Source of the DNA: Bradyrhizobium sp. 195
Lineage (GTDB): Bacteria > Pseudomonadota > Alphaproteobacteria > Rhizobiales > Xanthobacteraceae
Assembly (NCBI RefSeq): GCF_023101665.1
Contig: NZ_CP082161.1
Coordinates: 5,146,001 to 5,210,000, forward strand
Direction: 5' to 3'
DNA: 64,000 nt
The notes below the pieces were generated by a model, which saw only the letters and a program-made list of their open reading frames with translations, did no database searches and was not told the DNA's origin. How positions within the stretch are numbered: the first letter of the stretch is position 1; each line of letters begins with the position of its first letter. Shown one piece after another: positions 26,492 through 34,137 of the stretch. The position numbers were made by a program, and so were the translations under genes.

Positions 26492-26509
26492 GCGATGATA
26501 TCATCGCGC
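26492..26509. repeat. 18-bp perfect palindrome after panC
   Basis: CGCGATGATATCATCGCG, fully self-complementary, begins 3 nt after the panC stop. It could act as a cruciform-forming element or a regulator site. Confidence 0.6.
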
Positions 26510-26528
26510 TTCAGCTTATTGTTTGAAC

Positions 26529-26571
26529 ATGATCTTTTCGGAAAACCGCTGCGCACTTTTCCGGATCATGC
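26529..26571. repeat. Rhizobiales-type palindrome (CATGATC-TTTTCGGAAAA)
   Basis: CATGATCTTTTCGGAAAA at the left and TTTTCCGGATCATG at the right pair with a few mismatches around the centre CCGCTGCGCAC. I remember closely related sequences between genes in many Rhizobiales, but this was not checked. It ends one base before the stop codon of the facing DUF1489 gene. Confidence 0.65.
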
Positions 26572-27012
26572 TTAGAGCAGCCCGAGATCGCGCAATTCGC
26601 GCCGCATCGGCTCCGGCATCGCCGCGATCGAGCCGGCGGCGGACTTGCCGAGATCGGGCGGCACGGCATCCTCAGTGAGATAGCGCCAGCCCTGGAACGG
26701 GCGCATCGGACGCGGCGACACCGAGATCACCTTCGGCTGCATCACGATGCGGCAGCGCCCGATGCCGTCCTTGTCGCGGAACGGCTCGATGCCGATGATC
26801 TTCTCCCGCGCGGCGATCTCGCCCTTGATCACCCAATAGAGCGACCCGCCCGCGAGGATCTCGGTGTCGCGCTTGGGCACCATGCGCGTGATGTGGATGT
26901 GATGTTGCGGCAGACCCTTCTTCTTGGCGGTCTGCATCCGTTCGGCGATCCACTCCTTCAATTCCTTGACGGAGTCGCAGCCGACGGCGAGCTTGATCAG
27001 ATGTAGCGGCAT
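26572..27012 (-). CDS. DUF1489 family protein
   Basis: 146 aa. Landmarks: MPLHLIKLAVGCDSVKELKEW, HIHITRMVPKRDTEIL near residue 42, SLYWVIKGEIAARE, and GRCRIVMQPKVISVSPRPMRPFQGWRYL. This is a conserved alphaproteobacterial protein of unknown function. ATG 27012 is the likely start; an in-frame TTG is two codons upstream. Convergent to panC, with two palindromes filling the gap. Confidence 0.82.
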   Translation of the reverse strand: MPLHLIKLAVGCDSVKELKEWIAERMQTAKKKGLPQHHIHITRMVPKRDTEILAGGSLYWVIKGEIAAREKIIGIEPFRDKDGIGRCRIVMQPKVISVSPRPMRPFQGWRYLTEDAVPPDLGKSAAGSIAAMPEPMRRELRDLGLL

Positions 27013-27054
27013 GCCCAAGCATTAGCCGGGCAGCACCGCATTTGGAATGCCGAT

Positions 27055-28047
27055 CTATTCGTTATCCGCAGCCGCGGGAGCGGCCGCCGTGGCCGGCGGC
27101 GGAGCGAGCGGAACCGGTGCTGCGGGAGCGCGAGCAGCCTTGGGAGCCGGCGGTTTCTTCGCGGCCGGTGGTGCCGCAGGGGCCGCGGCCTGTGCGGAGG
27201 CAGCCGCTGGCGCGCGCGGCGCGGCCGTCGCGTTTGCAGCGGGCGCCGCCTGCCGCGTCGTGGCCGTGGGCTCCGGATTCATGATGCTCACGGGCGGCGT
27301 CGACGAGGCGCTCGGGAACTCCGCACTGGTCGGCTTGCCCGTCGGCATCGAGGGCGGCAGCCCGGCAAGCGCCGCATTGGCCGGCATCGGCGGCACCCCT
27401 GCAGGCGCGTTCCAGGTCGGCGCATGGCGCGCGATCAGCGTGTCGTAGAGATGCGAATCCATGTTGGCGGCGACCCGCTGCTGGTCGGTCAGCGCGCGAA
27501 ATGCGGCGCAATCGAACTGCGTGCAGCCGTCACGCGCGACCAGCACCTGCGCCACGAAGCCGTAGCGATCGTGCTCCAGCGCCTTGCGCAGCGCCTTCAT
27601 GTCCGCCGTCAGGCTCTTGTCCGCGGTCCCGGCATCACCGAGCGCGGTCAGCCGGTCGATCCGGACCGCGGTGTAGGATACGGCCGCAGCCGCGGCATCC
27701 GGGGAACCGAACAGCGCCTTCTCGCAGCCGATGGCGACCGCATCGCCGGCGAGATCGTCGAGGCACGACAGCGCCGGCAGGCTCGCGATGACCGCACCTT
27801 GCGCGCGCGCTTCGGTCGGGGCGTCCTGCCCCGCCGGTCCATAGACGCGCACGGTGGCGGCTCCGGCGATCGCGATGGACAGCAGCGTAATCACCGTCAG
27901 CGCGCCATTGGCGACCGACCTGTCGGCGCGCAGCAGCGTGATCAGGAGAATCAACCCGAAGAATCCGGCAGCGGCCAGCGTCATCCACATCGGAAAGGCC
28001 GGCGAGCGCCAGATTTGGTCGAGCGAAGTGGCCAATGCCCAGTTCAT
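27055..28047 (-). CDS. Hypothetical membrane protein with Ala/Pro-rich tail
   Basis: 330 aa. Two membrane helices near the N-terminus (MWMTLAAAGFFGLILLITLL, ALTVITLLSIAIAGAATV), then a soluble domain (about 80-215) with four cysteines (LSCLDDLAGDAVAIGCE, RDGCTQFDCAAF) that could form two disulfides, implying a periplasmic side. From about 225 the chain is low-complexity Ala/Pro/Lys-rich and may span the periplasm. Upstream of DUF1489 in the same direction. Function unknown. Confidence 0.7.
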   Translation of the reverse strand: MNWALATSLDQIWRSPAFPMWMTLAAAGFFGLILLITLLRADRSVANGALTVITLLSIAIAGAATVRVYGPAGQDAPTEARAQGAVIASLPALSCLDDLAGDAVAIGCEKALFGSPDAAAAAVSYTAVRIDRLTALGDAGTADKSLTADMKALRKALEHDRYGFVAQVLVARDGCTQFDCAAFRALTDQQRVAANMDSHLYDTLIARHAPTWNAPAGVPPMPANAALAGLPPSMPTGKPTSAEFPSASSTPPVSIMNPEPTATTRQAAPAANATAAPRAPAAASAQAAAPAAPPAAKKPPAPKAARAPAAPVPLAPPPATAAAPAAADNE

Positions 28048-28221
28048 GCGCGACGTCCCCTCACCCGAACAGAGAGCGAATGGTCAAGCGAGCACCGCGA
28101 GTCGGCAACTGCCCCGGCGCACCTTTTGAAGGTGAAGCGGGCCTTTTGACGGCGGCAGGATACAATTCCCGGATGGCACCAATGCGCGGGGTGCGTCAGC
28201 CTTCAGGAGCGCGTGCTGGCT

Positions 28222-28425
28222 TCAGGAGAGCGCGAGCTGGCTTTCCTTGGCGACGCGTTCGAAGGCTTCGGTCGAGCTCTTGATCCGGTACTGGCAATCA
28301 TCGCCGTCGGTCGGCAGCAGACGGATGACCTCATACGAGCCGCTGGCAGCGGGGCGCGCGACGTTGCTGGCCGTGAACAATACGCGCGTTCCAATCGGGA
28401 ATTTGTGCTTCAACACCCTCTCCAC
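28222..28425 (-). CDS. Hypothetical small protein (about 67 aa)
   Basis: Frame of 67 codons opened by GTG 28425. A better placed GTG or TTG lies three to four codons later, and a GGAGAGG lies close to them, so the exact start is uncertain. The sequence has KFPIGTRVLFTASNVARP, YEVIRLLPTDGDDCQYRIKSS and ends EAFERVAKESQLAL. This looks like a small beta-barrel or SH3-like protein found in Rhizobiales. No function known. Confidence 0.6.
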   Translation of the reverse strand: MERVLKHKFPIGTRVLFTASNVARPAASGSYEVIRLLPTDGDDCQYRIKSSTEAFERVAKESQLALS

Positions 28426-28726
28426 TCAAACAACGCCTGCCTCGCCCATGGTCCCACTGCGACGGCCGGCCAGAAACCCGGGCGCTGTATAGCACGCGGC
28501 CGGTCGTTTTGGCCAGCGCCATGCCCGCATGGCAAACACGCACATTTTGAAGTCTTTTCAGAGCGATAGCGATGGAACCGGCGGACCGATGATGCCGCCG
28601 GGGCCGCGCGTTCAGGCGGCATGTCGCAGGCCGGTCGCAGCCCGGGTGATCCGTAGCCCGGTCAATTGCCCGGACATGAGCGCCGCCGGCCGGCACGCGG
28701 CCGGCCGCCTCGGTCGGATCCGGCGA
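28426..28726. other. Intergenic region with GC-rich inverted repeat
   Basis: About 300 bp between the 67-aa gene and the GST gene. GCCGGCC (28686-28692) and GGCCGGC (28700-28706) form a 7-bp hairpin 20 nt after the GST stop and could end that transcript. No ORF with a ribosome site was found. Confidence 0.4.
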
Positions 28727-29389
28727 TCAGACGTCCTCGAACTTGGCGATGACGAGCGTTTCGGCCAGCCCGTCGCGGGTCCATTCCTGGAACGCCGGCA
28801 AGGCCATCATCGCCTCCATGTAGGCCTTGGTGTCCGGCGCGACGTCGATCGCGTAGGTACGCAGGCGGTGCACGACCGGCGCGTACATCGCGTCCGCGGC
28901 ACCGAAGCGGCCGAACAGGAACGGACCCTTGGCACCATGGCGCGTGCGACATTCGCGCCAGATCTCCTCGATGCGGGCGATGTTGGCCTTGGCGTCCGCC
29001 GACAGCGCCACGGGCCCGATCGGCCGATGCAGGTTCATGCCGCATTCGTTGCGCAGAGCGACGAATCCGGAATGCATCTCGGCGCACACCGATCGGGCAT
29101 GCGCGCGCGCGGCGACCTCGTCCGGCCACAGCTTCACTTCCGGATAGCGCTCGGCGACGTATTCGATGATGGCGAGCGAATCCCACACCGTGACGTCGCC
29201 GTCGACCAGCACCGGCACCTTGCCGGCGCGGCTGAAGGACAGGATCTGCTCCTTGTCCGCGGGATTGTCGGTGTAGAGCGGGATGAGCGTCTCCACGAAC
29301 GGGATGTCGTTGGCGCGAAGCGCGAGCCAGGGCCGCATCGACCATGACGAGTAGTTCTTGTTGCCAATCGCGAGTTTAAGCGCAGCCAT
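28727..29389 (-). CDS. Glutathione S-transferase family protein
   Basis: 220 aa. N-terminal thioredoxin-like domain with SSWSMRPWLALRANDIPF (the catalytic serine region of the zeta/beta-like class), GKVPVLVDGDVTVWDSLAIIEYV (the cis-proline VPVL and the glutathione-binding DS), and a helical C-terminal domain. GSTs conjugate glutathione or reduce peroxides; the role is not deducible. Upstream is a divergent DUF599 gene. Confidence 0.9.
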   Translation of the reverse strand: MAALKLAIGNKNYSSWSMRPWLALRANDIPFVETLIPLYTDNPADKEQILSFSRAGKVPVLVDGDVTVWDSLAIIEYVAERYPEVKLWPDEVAARAHARSVCAEMHSGFVALRNECGMNLHRPIGPVALSADAKANIARIEEIWRECRTRHGAKGPFLFGRFGAADAMYAPVVHRLRTYAIDVAPDTKAYMEAMMALPAFQEWTRDGLAETLVIAKFEDV

Positions 29390-29513
29390 GTCCTCAGTCC
29401 TTCCCGAGACGTCCTAGAGCGAGCCGCTTTTAACGCCATCGCCTGCCGCCAATCAATCGTTGCTGCATCTCGTCATGCGTGGCAATCGTTGCGGTCCGCG
29501 CCAGGAGACAGAC

Positions 29514-30230
29514 ATGAGCAGGCATTGGGTCGACATCACCGCCGTCGGCTTCTTCATCATCGAATGGCTGGTCTATGCGCTGACGCTGGAGCATTCGGCC
29601 TATGGCCGCGACAGCCTGTCGGCGCGCATGAACCGCTATCGCGAGGTCTGGGTGCGCCGCCTGCTCGACCGCGACACCCGCATGGTCGACATGCAGATCA
29701 TGGCCTCGCTGCAGAACGGCACCGCCTTCTTCGCCTCCACCAGCCTGATCGCGCTCGGCGGCGCGCTGGCGCTGCTGCACGCCACCAACGACGCCATCAC
29801 GATTCTGAGCAAGCTGCCGATCGACCTCAGCACCTCGCCGGCCATGTGGGAGCTGAAATGCGTCGGCCTCGTGCTGATCTGCGTCTACGCCTTCTTCAAG
29901 TTCGCCTGGGCTTACCGCCTTTTCAATTACGTCGCGATCCTGTTCGGCGGCATGCCGCCGGCGGACCAGCGCGACACGCCTGCCGCCGAAGCCCATGTCA
30001 TCCGCACCTCGCGCCTGTTCGAATCCGCCGGCCGCCACTTCAACCGCGGCCAGCGCGCCTTCTTCTTCGCGCTCGGCTATCTCGGCTGGTTCGTCAGCCC
30101 CTGGCTGCTGTTCGTCACCACGGCAGCCGTGGTGATCGTGACCTGGCGACGGCAGTTTGCGTCCAGTGCCTGGGCGGCGATGGCGCCGGAGGGGGCGGAT
30201 GGCGAGGAGATGGGAAAGCGCGGTCATTGA
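29514..30230 (+). CDS. DUF599 family membrane protein
   Basis: 238 aa. About four membrane helices: VDITAVGFFIIEWLVYALTL, TSLIALGGALALL, CVGLVLICVYAFFKFAWAYR, and the C-terminal pair FFFALGYLGWFV and LLFVTTAAVVIV. The DUF599 pattern includes RVRR-like basic motifs after helix 1 and the conserved MASLQNGTAFFAS. CAGGAGA lies before ATG 29514. Function unknown. A repeat island begins 6 nt after the stop. Confidence 0.85.
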   Translation: MSRHWVDITAVGFFIIEWLVYALTLEHSAYGRDSLSARMNRYREVWVRRLLDRDTRMVDMQIMASLQNGTAFFASTSLIALGGALALLHATNDAITILSKLPIDLSTSPAMWELKCVGLVLICVYAFFKFAWAYRLFNYVAILFGGMPPADQRDTPAAEAHVIRTSRLFESAGRHFNRGQRAFFFALGYLGWFVSPWLLFVTTAAVVIVTWRRQFASSAWAAMAPEGADGEEMGKRGH

Positions 30231-30235
30231 GGGCA

Positions 30236-30395
30236 CGTGTCCCCGACAAGCGGCAACGCGCAGCGTTGCCGCGCAGAGCCGGGACCCAGAAGGCGACACG
30301 GCACAATGCGGATGGATGGGGCCCCGGCTCTGCAGCGCACCGTCGCCGGTCGATGCTTCGCATCGCCGGGGACGCTGCGCTGCGTCCGGGGCACG
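30236..30395. repeat. Long palindromic repeat (CGTGTCCC family)
   Basis: Left CGTGTCCCCGACAAGCGGC and right GCGTCCGGGGCACG pair. Inside, GCGCAGAGCCGGGACCC faces GGGGCCCCGGCTCTGCAGCGC. Begins 6 nt after the DUF599 stop. Same family as 4432-4565 and 33984-34115. Confidence 0.72.
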
Positions 30396-30427
30396 AGAGC
30401 GGGTGAGGCGCATGTCCGAATCCACAT

Positions 30428-30544
30428 CGTCATTGCGAGGAGCCCTTGCGACGAAGCAATCCAGAGTCCCGCCGAGGAGACATTCTGGATTGCTTCCGCC
30501 TTCGCCAAGGCTTCGGCGGACAAGTCGCTGCGCTCGCAATGACG
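30428..30544. repeat. Long palindromic repeat (CGTCATTGCGAG family)
   Basis: CGTCATTGCGAG at the left and CTCGCAATGACG at the right are exact complements, and the inner GAAGCAATCCAGA faces TCTGGATTGCTTC. A second copy is at 34138-34224. Confidence 0.78.
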
Positions 30545-30580
30545 GAGGATGAGGTGACAAGTTGCTTCCCCAAGTGACGC

Positions 30581-30683
30581 TGTCATTCCCCGCGAAAGCG
30601 GGGAATCCAGTACGCCGCGGCTTCTCGATTCGATCACGACCGTCTCGGAGTACTGGATCGCCCGGTCAGGCCGGGCGATGACA
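30581..30683. repeat. Long palindromic repeat (TGTCATTCCCCGC family)
   Basis: TGTCAT at the left faces ATGACA at the right, and GGATCCAGTAC-like segments (AATCCAGTAC; GTACTGGAT) pair across the centre. Each arm also holds its own small hairpin: CCCCGCGAAAGCGGGG and GCCCGGTCAGGCCGGGC. A cross- or clover-shaped fold is possible. Confidence 0.72.
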
Positions 30684-30689
30684 CCACGT

Positions 30690-31345
30690 GTATGGTGGCA
30701 GACATGGCTCTTCGATCTCGCGGCTTGAATCACCCGAGCTTTGCTTGATCACTCCACCCCCAAATCCAAGAGGGCACAGGGAAGGCCGGGTGCCAGCTCG
30801 CACCCGCGGTCCGCTGCGCGAAACGCGCACGCAGGAAGAACCGCACAGCAGCATACAGGTGGTGCCGATCACTCGGCCTTCCCTGCGCGATGGTCGGACG
30901 GCTTATACCGTGATCTCCCGGGAGCCGAACTTTCCCTCTGGCCTCCCTCGCCTCGCGAATTGATGATGCAGTCTGCCCGGTTGGGCTCGCTCGCACCTTC
31001 GCGAAAGGCTTGACCGTAGCAACGACGGCCAGGACCACACGGTTTTGCCGTACGCACGGCCCGCCATTTCGCCGCAGTTTTCCCAGCCCTGTCGACAAGG
31101 CCGGAAACTTACAGGCGAGACGAACCTAGCAGCGCCGCTCGTCCGCACGCGGGTTTCGAGCTCACAGGGGTCTACCCGCCCTGCCCGCCCCATCTCGTGC
31201 CGACGCTGCCGCGTCCACCGCAGGCCCGGCTCGCGACAGTGACGACACAAGATCGCCCCTCTTGGTGAGCCGGGATGAGCGACACATACGCCGAAACCGA
31301 ATTTCGGTAAAGTGGAATATTTTTGTGGGGGTGGATTGACAGAGG
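30690..31345. other. Large non-coding element with nested stems, function unknown
   Basis: About 650 bases without a credible gene. The first 120 bases fold tightly: outer stem CAGGGAAGGCCG (30777-30788) with CGGCCTTCCCTG (30874-30885), perfect over 12 bp. Inside are CGGGTGC/GCACCCG (30787-30793 and 30800-30806), GCGGT/ACCGC (30806-30810 and 30840-30844) and TGCGCG/CGCGCA (30815-30820 and 30824-30829). Further hairpins include CTCCCGGGAG (30915-30924) and ACGG-TTTTG-CCGT (31039-31051). From memory, similar stretches recur between genes in Bradyrhizobium; this was not checked. It may be a mobile non-coding repeat or a large structured RNA. Confidence 0.45.
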
Positions 31346-31367
31346 GCGACACAGGGTGCCGCTCGTT

Positions 31368-31495
31368 CCGTCATCCTGAGGTGCGAGTGGCGCGATGCGC
31401 ATCGCATCGCGCCGGGAGCCTCGAAGGATGAACGGCCACAGCCGGGCCGTCGCCCTTCGAGGCTCGCCGAAGAGGCGAGCGCCTCAGGGTGACGG
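31368..31495. repeat. Long palindromic repeat (CCGTCATCCTGAGG family)
   Basis: CCGTCATCCTGAGG and CCTCAGGGTGACGG pair at 13 of 14 positions. Inner GAGCCTCGAAGGATG faces CCCTTCGAGGCTC, and GGCGCGATGCG/CGCATCGCGCC form a side stem. Same family as 1865-1979. Confidence 0.78.
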
Positions 31496-31503
31496 TGATG
31501 GAG

Positions 31504-31597
31504 CCGTAGCCCGGATGGAGCGCAGCGTAAACCGGGACGGTGCGAGATGCCGGGCGAGCGGCGCCCCGGATTACGCTTCGCTCCATCTGGGCTACGG
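31504..31597. repeat. Long palindromic repeat (CCGTAGCCCGGATGG family)
   Basis: The arms CCGTAGCCCGGATGGAGCGC and GCTCCATCTGGGCTACGG pair at about 25 of 27 positions over their full length, ending TAA/TTA inside. It ends 4 nt before the stop codon of the facing TonB-like gene. Confidence 0.8.
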
Positions 31598-31601
31598 GAA
31601 G

Positions 31602-32570
31602 CTACGACCCTAAATCCCGCGGGCTGAACGCAAGGTCCAGCACCTTCCATTCCTCGTACAGATTGGCTGGCAGCATCTTGTAGGGCTGACAATTCTGAAG
31701 CGCGCTCATTGCGGACTTCACGAGGGCCACCCCTTTGGTGGACGGCGGGGCTTCGAGCAGGATCGGCTCGCGCGCCAGCGTGCCGTCGGTGGCGAACACC
31801 GTGCGCAGCTTGATACGAACGTTGTCGGTCGGCGCAAGTCCGGCCGGCAATTTCGCACAGCTGCGCAAGTGGCTGCGAAGCGCGGCGATGATTTCAGCCG
31901 GCAACTTGGCTGCGATCGAATCCTTGGCATCGCCGCCATCGTCCTTGGGGGCGTCTTTCGGCAACTGCGGCGGCAATTCAGGTGGCAGGCCCAGCATGAC
32001 GCCGTACTTGACGGTGACGTCAGGCTGCGGAGCCTGATAGGCCGGCGGCGGCGCGGCCTGTGGCTGCTGCATCGCCTGTGGCGGCGGTTGCATCGATGGC
32101 TGCTGCATTGGCTGGGCCGGCGGTTGTTGCTGCGGTTGCGGCGGCGGCTGTTGCGAGGGCTGCGGCTGTTCAGGCTGCGGCTGCACGTTGGCCTCACGCT
32201 GCTTCGGCGCCGACGAGGGTTGCGGCTGCTTCTGCTGCGGTTCAGCTGGCGTCTGCTGCGGCGATGGTGCTGCTGCCTGCTGCTTGGCCGCAGGCTTGCC
32301 CGCCGCTTCGGACTTGTCAGTGAAATCAAGCTTCGGCAGCTTCAGATCGGGCGGCGGCTCCGGCAATTTCTCCTTGGCCGCCTCTTTCGTCTCCTGCTCC
32401 TTGATCTCCTCCTTCACCTGCTCCGGCGTGACGATGTCGACGGTCACGGTCTCGGGCGGCGCGGCGTGAAACGGATGGACCTCGCTGATCACGATGATCA
32501 GCGCCACCAGCGTCAGATGCGCGATTGCCGACGCCGCAATGTCCGTCCGTATGATCTTCCGCAGTTCCAT
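31602..32570 (-). CDS. TonB/TolA-like inner-membrane-anchored periplasmic protein
   Basis: 322 aa. One N-terminal membrane helix (IAASAIAHLTLVALIIVISEV, about 11-31) after a short basic cytosolic part. A very long Pro/Gln/Lys-rich periplasmic region (45-205) would span the envelope. The C-terminal 120 residues form a TonB/TolA-type domain (PAEIIAALRSHLRSCAKLP to VLDLAFSPRDLG). Two cysteines (SCAKLP, NCQPYK) could form a disulfide. The family transmits proton-motive energy or links inner and outer membranes. No exbB/exbD or tolQ/R is adjacent, so TolA-like or orphan TonB-like remain possible. Confidence 0.75.
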   Translation of the reverse strand: MELRKIIRTDIAASAIAHLTLVALIIVISEVHPFHAAPPETVTVDIVTPEQVKEEIKEQETKEAAKEKLPEPPPDLKLPKLDFTDKSEAAGKPAAKQQAAAPSPQQTPAEPQQKQPQPSSAPKQREANVQPQPEQPQPSQQPPPQPQQQPPAQPMQQPSMQPPPQAMQQPQAAPPPAYQAPQPDVTVKYGVMLGLPPELPPQLPKDAPKDDGGDAKDSIAAKLPAEIIAALRSHLRSCAKLPAGLAPTDNVRIKLRTVFATDGTLAREPILLEAPPSTKGVALVKSAMSALQNCQPYKMLPANLYEEWKVLDLAFSPRDLGS

Positions 32571-32619
32571 CGACCGATCTTGGGTTGCCGTCGCGGTCCT
32601 AGCATACCCCGGCCCCCTC

Positions 32620-33438
32620 TCAATCCCATTTCGGGGCGAAGCCGAAGTCGGTCAGGCGGCCCTTGGGGTTGGCGAGCGCGGCGATCCGGCTCATCTCGTC
32701 CTCCGACAGCTCGAAATCGAAGATCTCGATGTTTTCAGACAGGCGCTCGATGCGCGAGGTGCGCGGGATCGCAGCGACATTCTGTTGCACCAGCCAACGC
32801 AGGCAGATCTGCGCCGGCGTCTTGCGATGGGTGCGCCCGATCCCGGCCAGCGTCTGGTCGGACTTGATGCGGCCCTTGGCGATCGGGCTGTAGGCGACGA
32901 GTGCAAGGCCATGCTGATCGCAGGCCGCCCTCACCTTCGCCTGGCCGAGATAGGGGTGGTATTCGACCTGGTTGCAGACCAGCGGCTCGCCCGACAGCGC
33001 CACCGCCTGCTCCATCAGCGCCACCGTGAAATTGGAGACGCCGATGTGGCGGGTCAGGCCCATGCGCTTGGCATGCGACAGCGCGCCGAGCGTCTCCGCC
33101 AGCGGCACGTGCGGGTTGGGCCAGTGCAGCAGCAACAGGTCGACGGAGGTAAGCCGCAAGCGCGCCAGGCTCTCCTTGACCGAGCGCTCGAGATCGTGGG
33201 GCGCGAAATGGTTGGTCCAGACCTTGGTGGTGAGGAAAACGTCGTCGCGGCGGACGCCAGAGGCGCGCAAGCCGTCGCCGACCTCGCGTTCATTGTCGTA
33301 GACCTGCGCGGTGTCGATGTGGCGATAGCCGAGCCGCAGCGCCTGCTCGACCAGTCGCGCGGCAGGCCTTCCGCTCAACTCCCAGGTCCCGAGCCCGATC
33401 GCCGGGATTCTTGCGCCATTGGCCTCGACGAACAGCAT
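32620..33438 (-). CDS. Aldo/keto reductase (AKR5-like, 2,5-diketo-D-gluconate reductase type)
   Basis: 272 aa. Tetrad D42, Y47 (HIDTAQVYDNE), K72 (TTKVWTNHF) and H105 (LLLLHWPNPHVP). IPAIGLGTWE at the start and VAAIPRTSRIERLSENI near the NADPH site match the DkgB group. ATG 33438 is preceded by GAGGA; the frame continues upstream to 33708 as shadow. It reduces 2,5-diketogluconate or other carbonyls; the substrate is not established. Not closely similar to the AKR at 10534. Confidence 0.9.
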   Translation of the reverse strand: MLFVEANGARIPAIGLGTWELSGRPAARLVEQALRLGYRHIDTAQVYDNEREVGDGLRASGVRRDDVFLTTKVWTNHFAPHDLERSVKESLARLRLTSVDLLLLHWPNPHVPLAETLGALSHAKRMGLTRHIGVSNFTVALMEQAVALSGEPLVCNQVEYHPYLGQAKVRAACDQHGLALVAYSPIAKGRIKSDQTLAGIGRTHRKTPAQICLRWLVQQNVAAIPRTSRIERLSENIEIFDFELSEDEMSRIAALANPKGRLTDFGFAPKWD

Positions 33439-33587
33439 GAGGAGTCCTCTTCCGTTGCGGCAACCCCTGACGTCATCAGGCCTCATTATGGACCCGGCCC
33501 ATGACGCTGCCAACGGAAGCCGCGGCAGTCCCGGGGGGATATTTGGCGCAATGCTAACGGGAGGTTCGCGTCGGGGCTCGTAGCCCT

Positions 33588-33608
33588 TGACGCCAGGCTT
33601 TGGCGTCA
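33588..33608 (-). repeat. Hairpin overlapping the stop codon of the XRE regulator
   Basis: TGACGCCA (33588-33595) pairs with TGGCGTCA (33601-33608) across a 5-nt loop; the stop codon lies in the arm. The 12-bp block CAGGCTTTGGCG is also directly repeated (33594-33605 and 33607-33618), so this gene end arose by, or is prone to, slippage. Confidence 0.45.
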
Positions 33609-33923
33609 GGCTTTGGCGAGCGCCTGGAACACCGTATCCGGGGCGTGCGCGATCACCGCGAGCAGCGCGCGGGCCGGTCCCCGCGGAGCACGCTTGCCCT
33701 GCTCCCAATTGCGGATGGTCTCGACGGGAACGCCGAGCTTGGCGGCGAACTCCATCTGGGTCAGGCAGGCGCGGCGGCGCAAATCGCGCACCGCGAGCGA
33801 AGAGCTATCGCCGGGCGCGGCTGTTGCCGTGGGCTCCACCGCTGACGGCTGGACGGGAAACTCCTGTCCGTCCCGCAACTCAACGACCCGTCCGTCCGCC
33901 TTCAGCCGCAACCGCATGCTCAT
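33606..33923 (-). CDS. XRE-type helix-turn-helix regulator
   Basis: 105 aa. The HTH domain (about 45-100) reads LRRRACLTQMEFAAKLGVPVETIRNWEQGKRAPRGPARALLAVI, the classic XRE/HTH_3 pattern with a QMEFAAKLGVP recognition helix. The N-terminal 40 residues start MRLRLKADGRVVELRDGQEF, as in HigA-like/YdaS-type proteins. No toxin gene is beside it, so it may act alone. DNA target unknown. ATG 33923 is used. Confidence 0.82.
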   Translation of the reverse strand: MSMRLRLKADGRVVELRDGQEFPVQPSAVEPTATAAPGDSSSLAVRDLRRRACLTQMEFAAKLGVPVETIRNWEQGKRAPRGPARALLAVIAHAPDTVFQALAKA

Positions 33924-33983
33924 TCCCCCAAGCGAGGCGATGATGCGGCAGGTCGCTTAAGTTCGGATTAAAGATACGAGGTC

Positions 33984-34115
33984 TCGTGCCCCGGACGCTG
34001 CGCAGCACGAAGTGATGCGCAGCTGAGCCGGGGCCTATATTGCCGCGGAGCATGCCGCCTTCTGGGTCCCGGTTCTGCGCAGCAGCGCTACGCGTTGCAA
34101 CGCGCTCGGGACACG
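33984..34115. repeat. Long palindromic repeat (CGTGCCCCGGACGC family)
   Basis: CGTGCCCCGGACGCTGCGC on the left faces GCGCTCGGGACACG on the right, with mismatches. Inner GAGCCGGGGCC faces GGGTCCCGGTTC. Same family as 4432-4565 and 30236-30395. Confidence 0.68.
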
Positions 34116-34137
34116 GGGGGAGCCCGTTGCCTATCCC

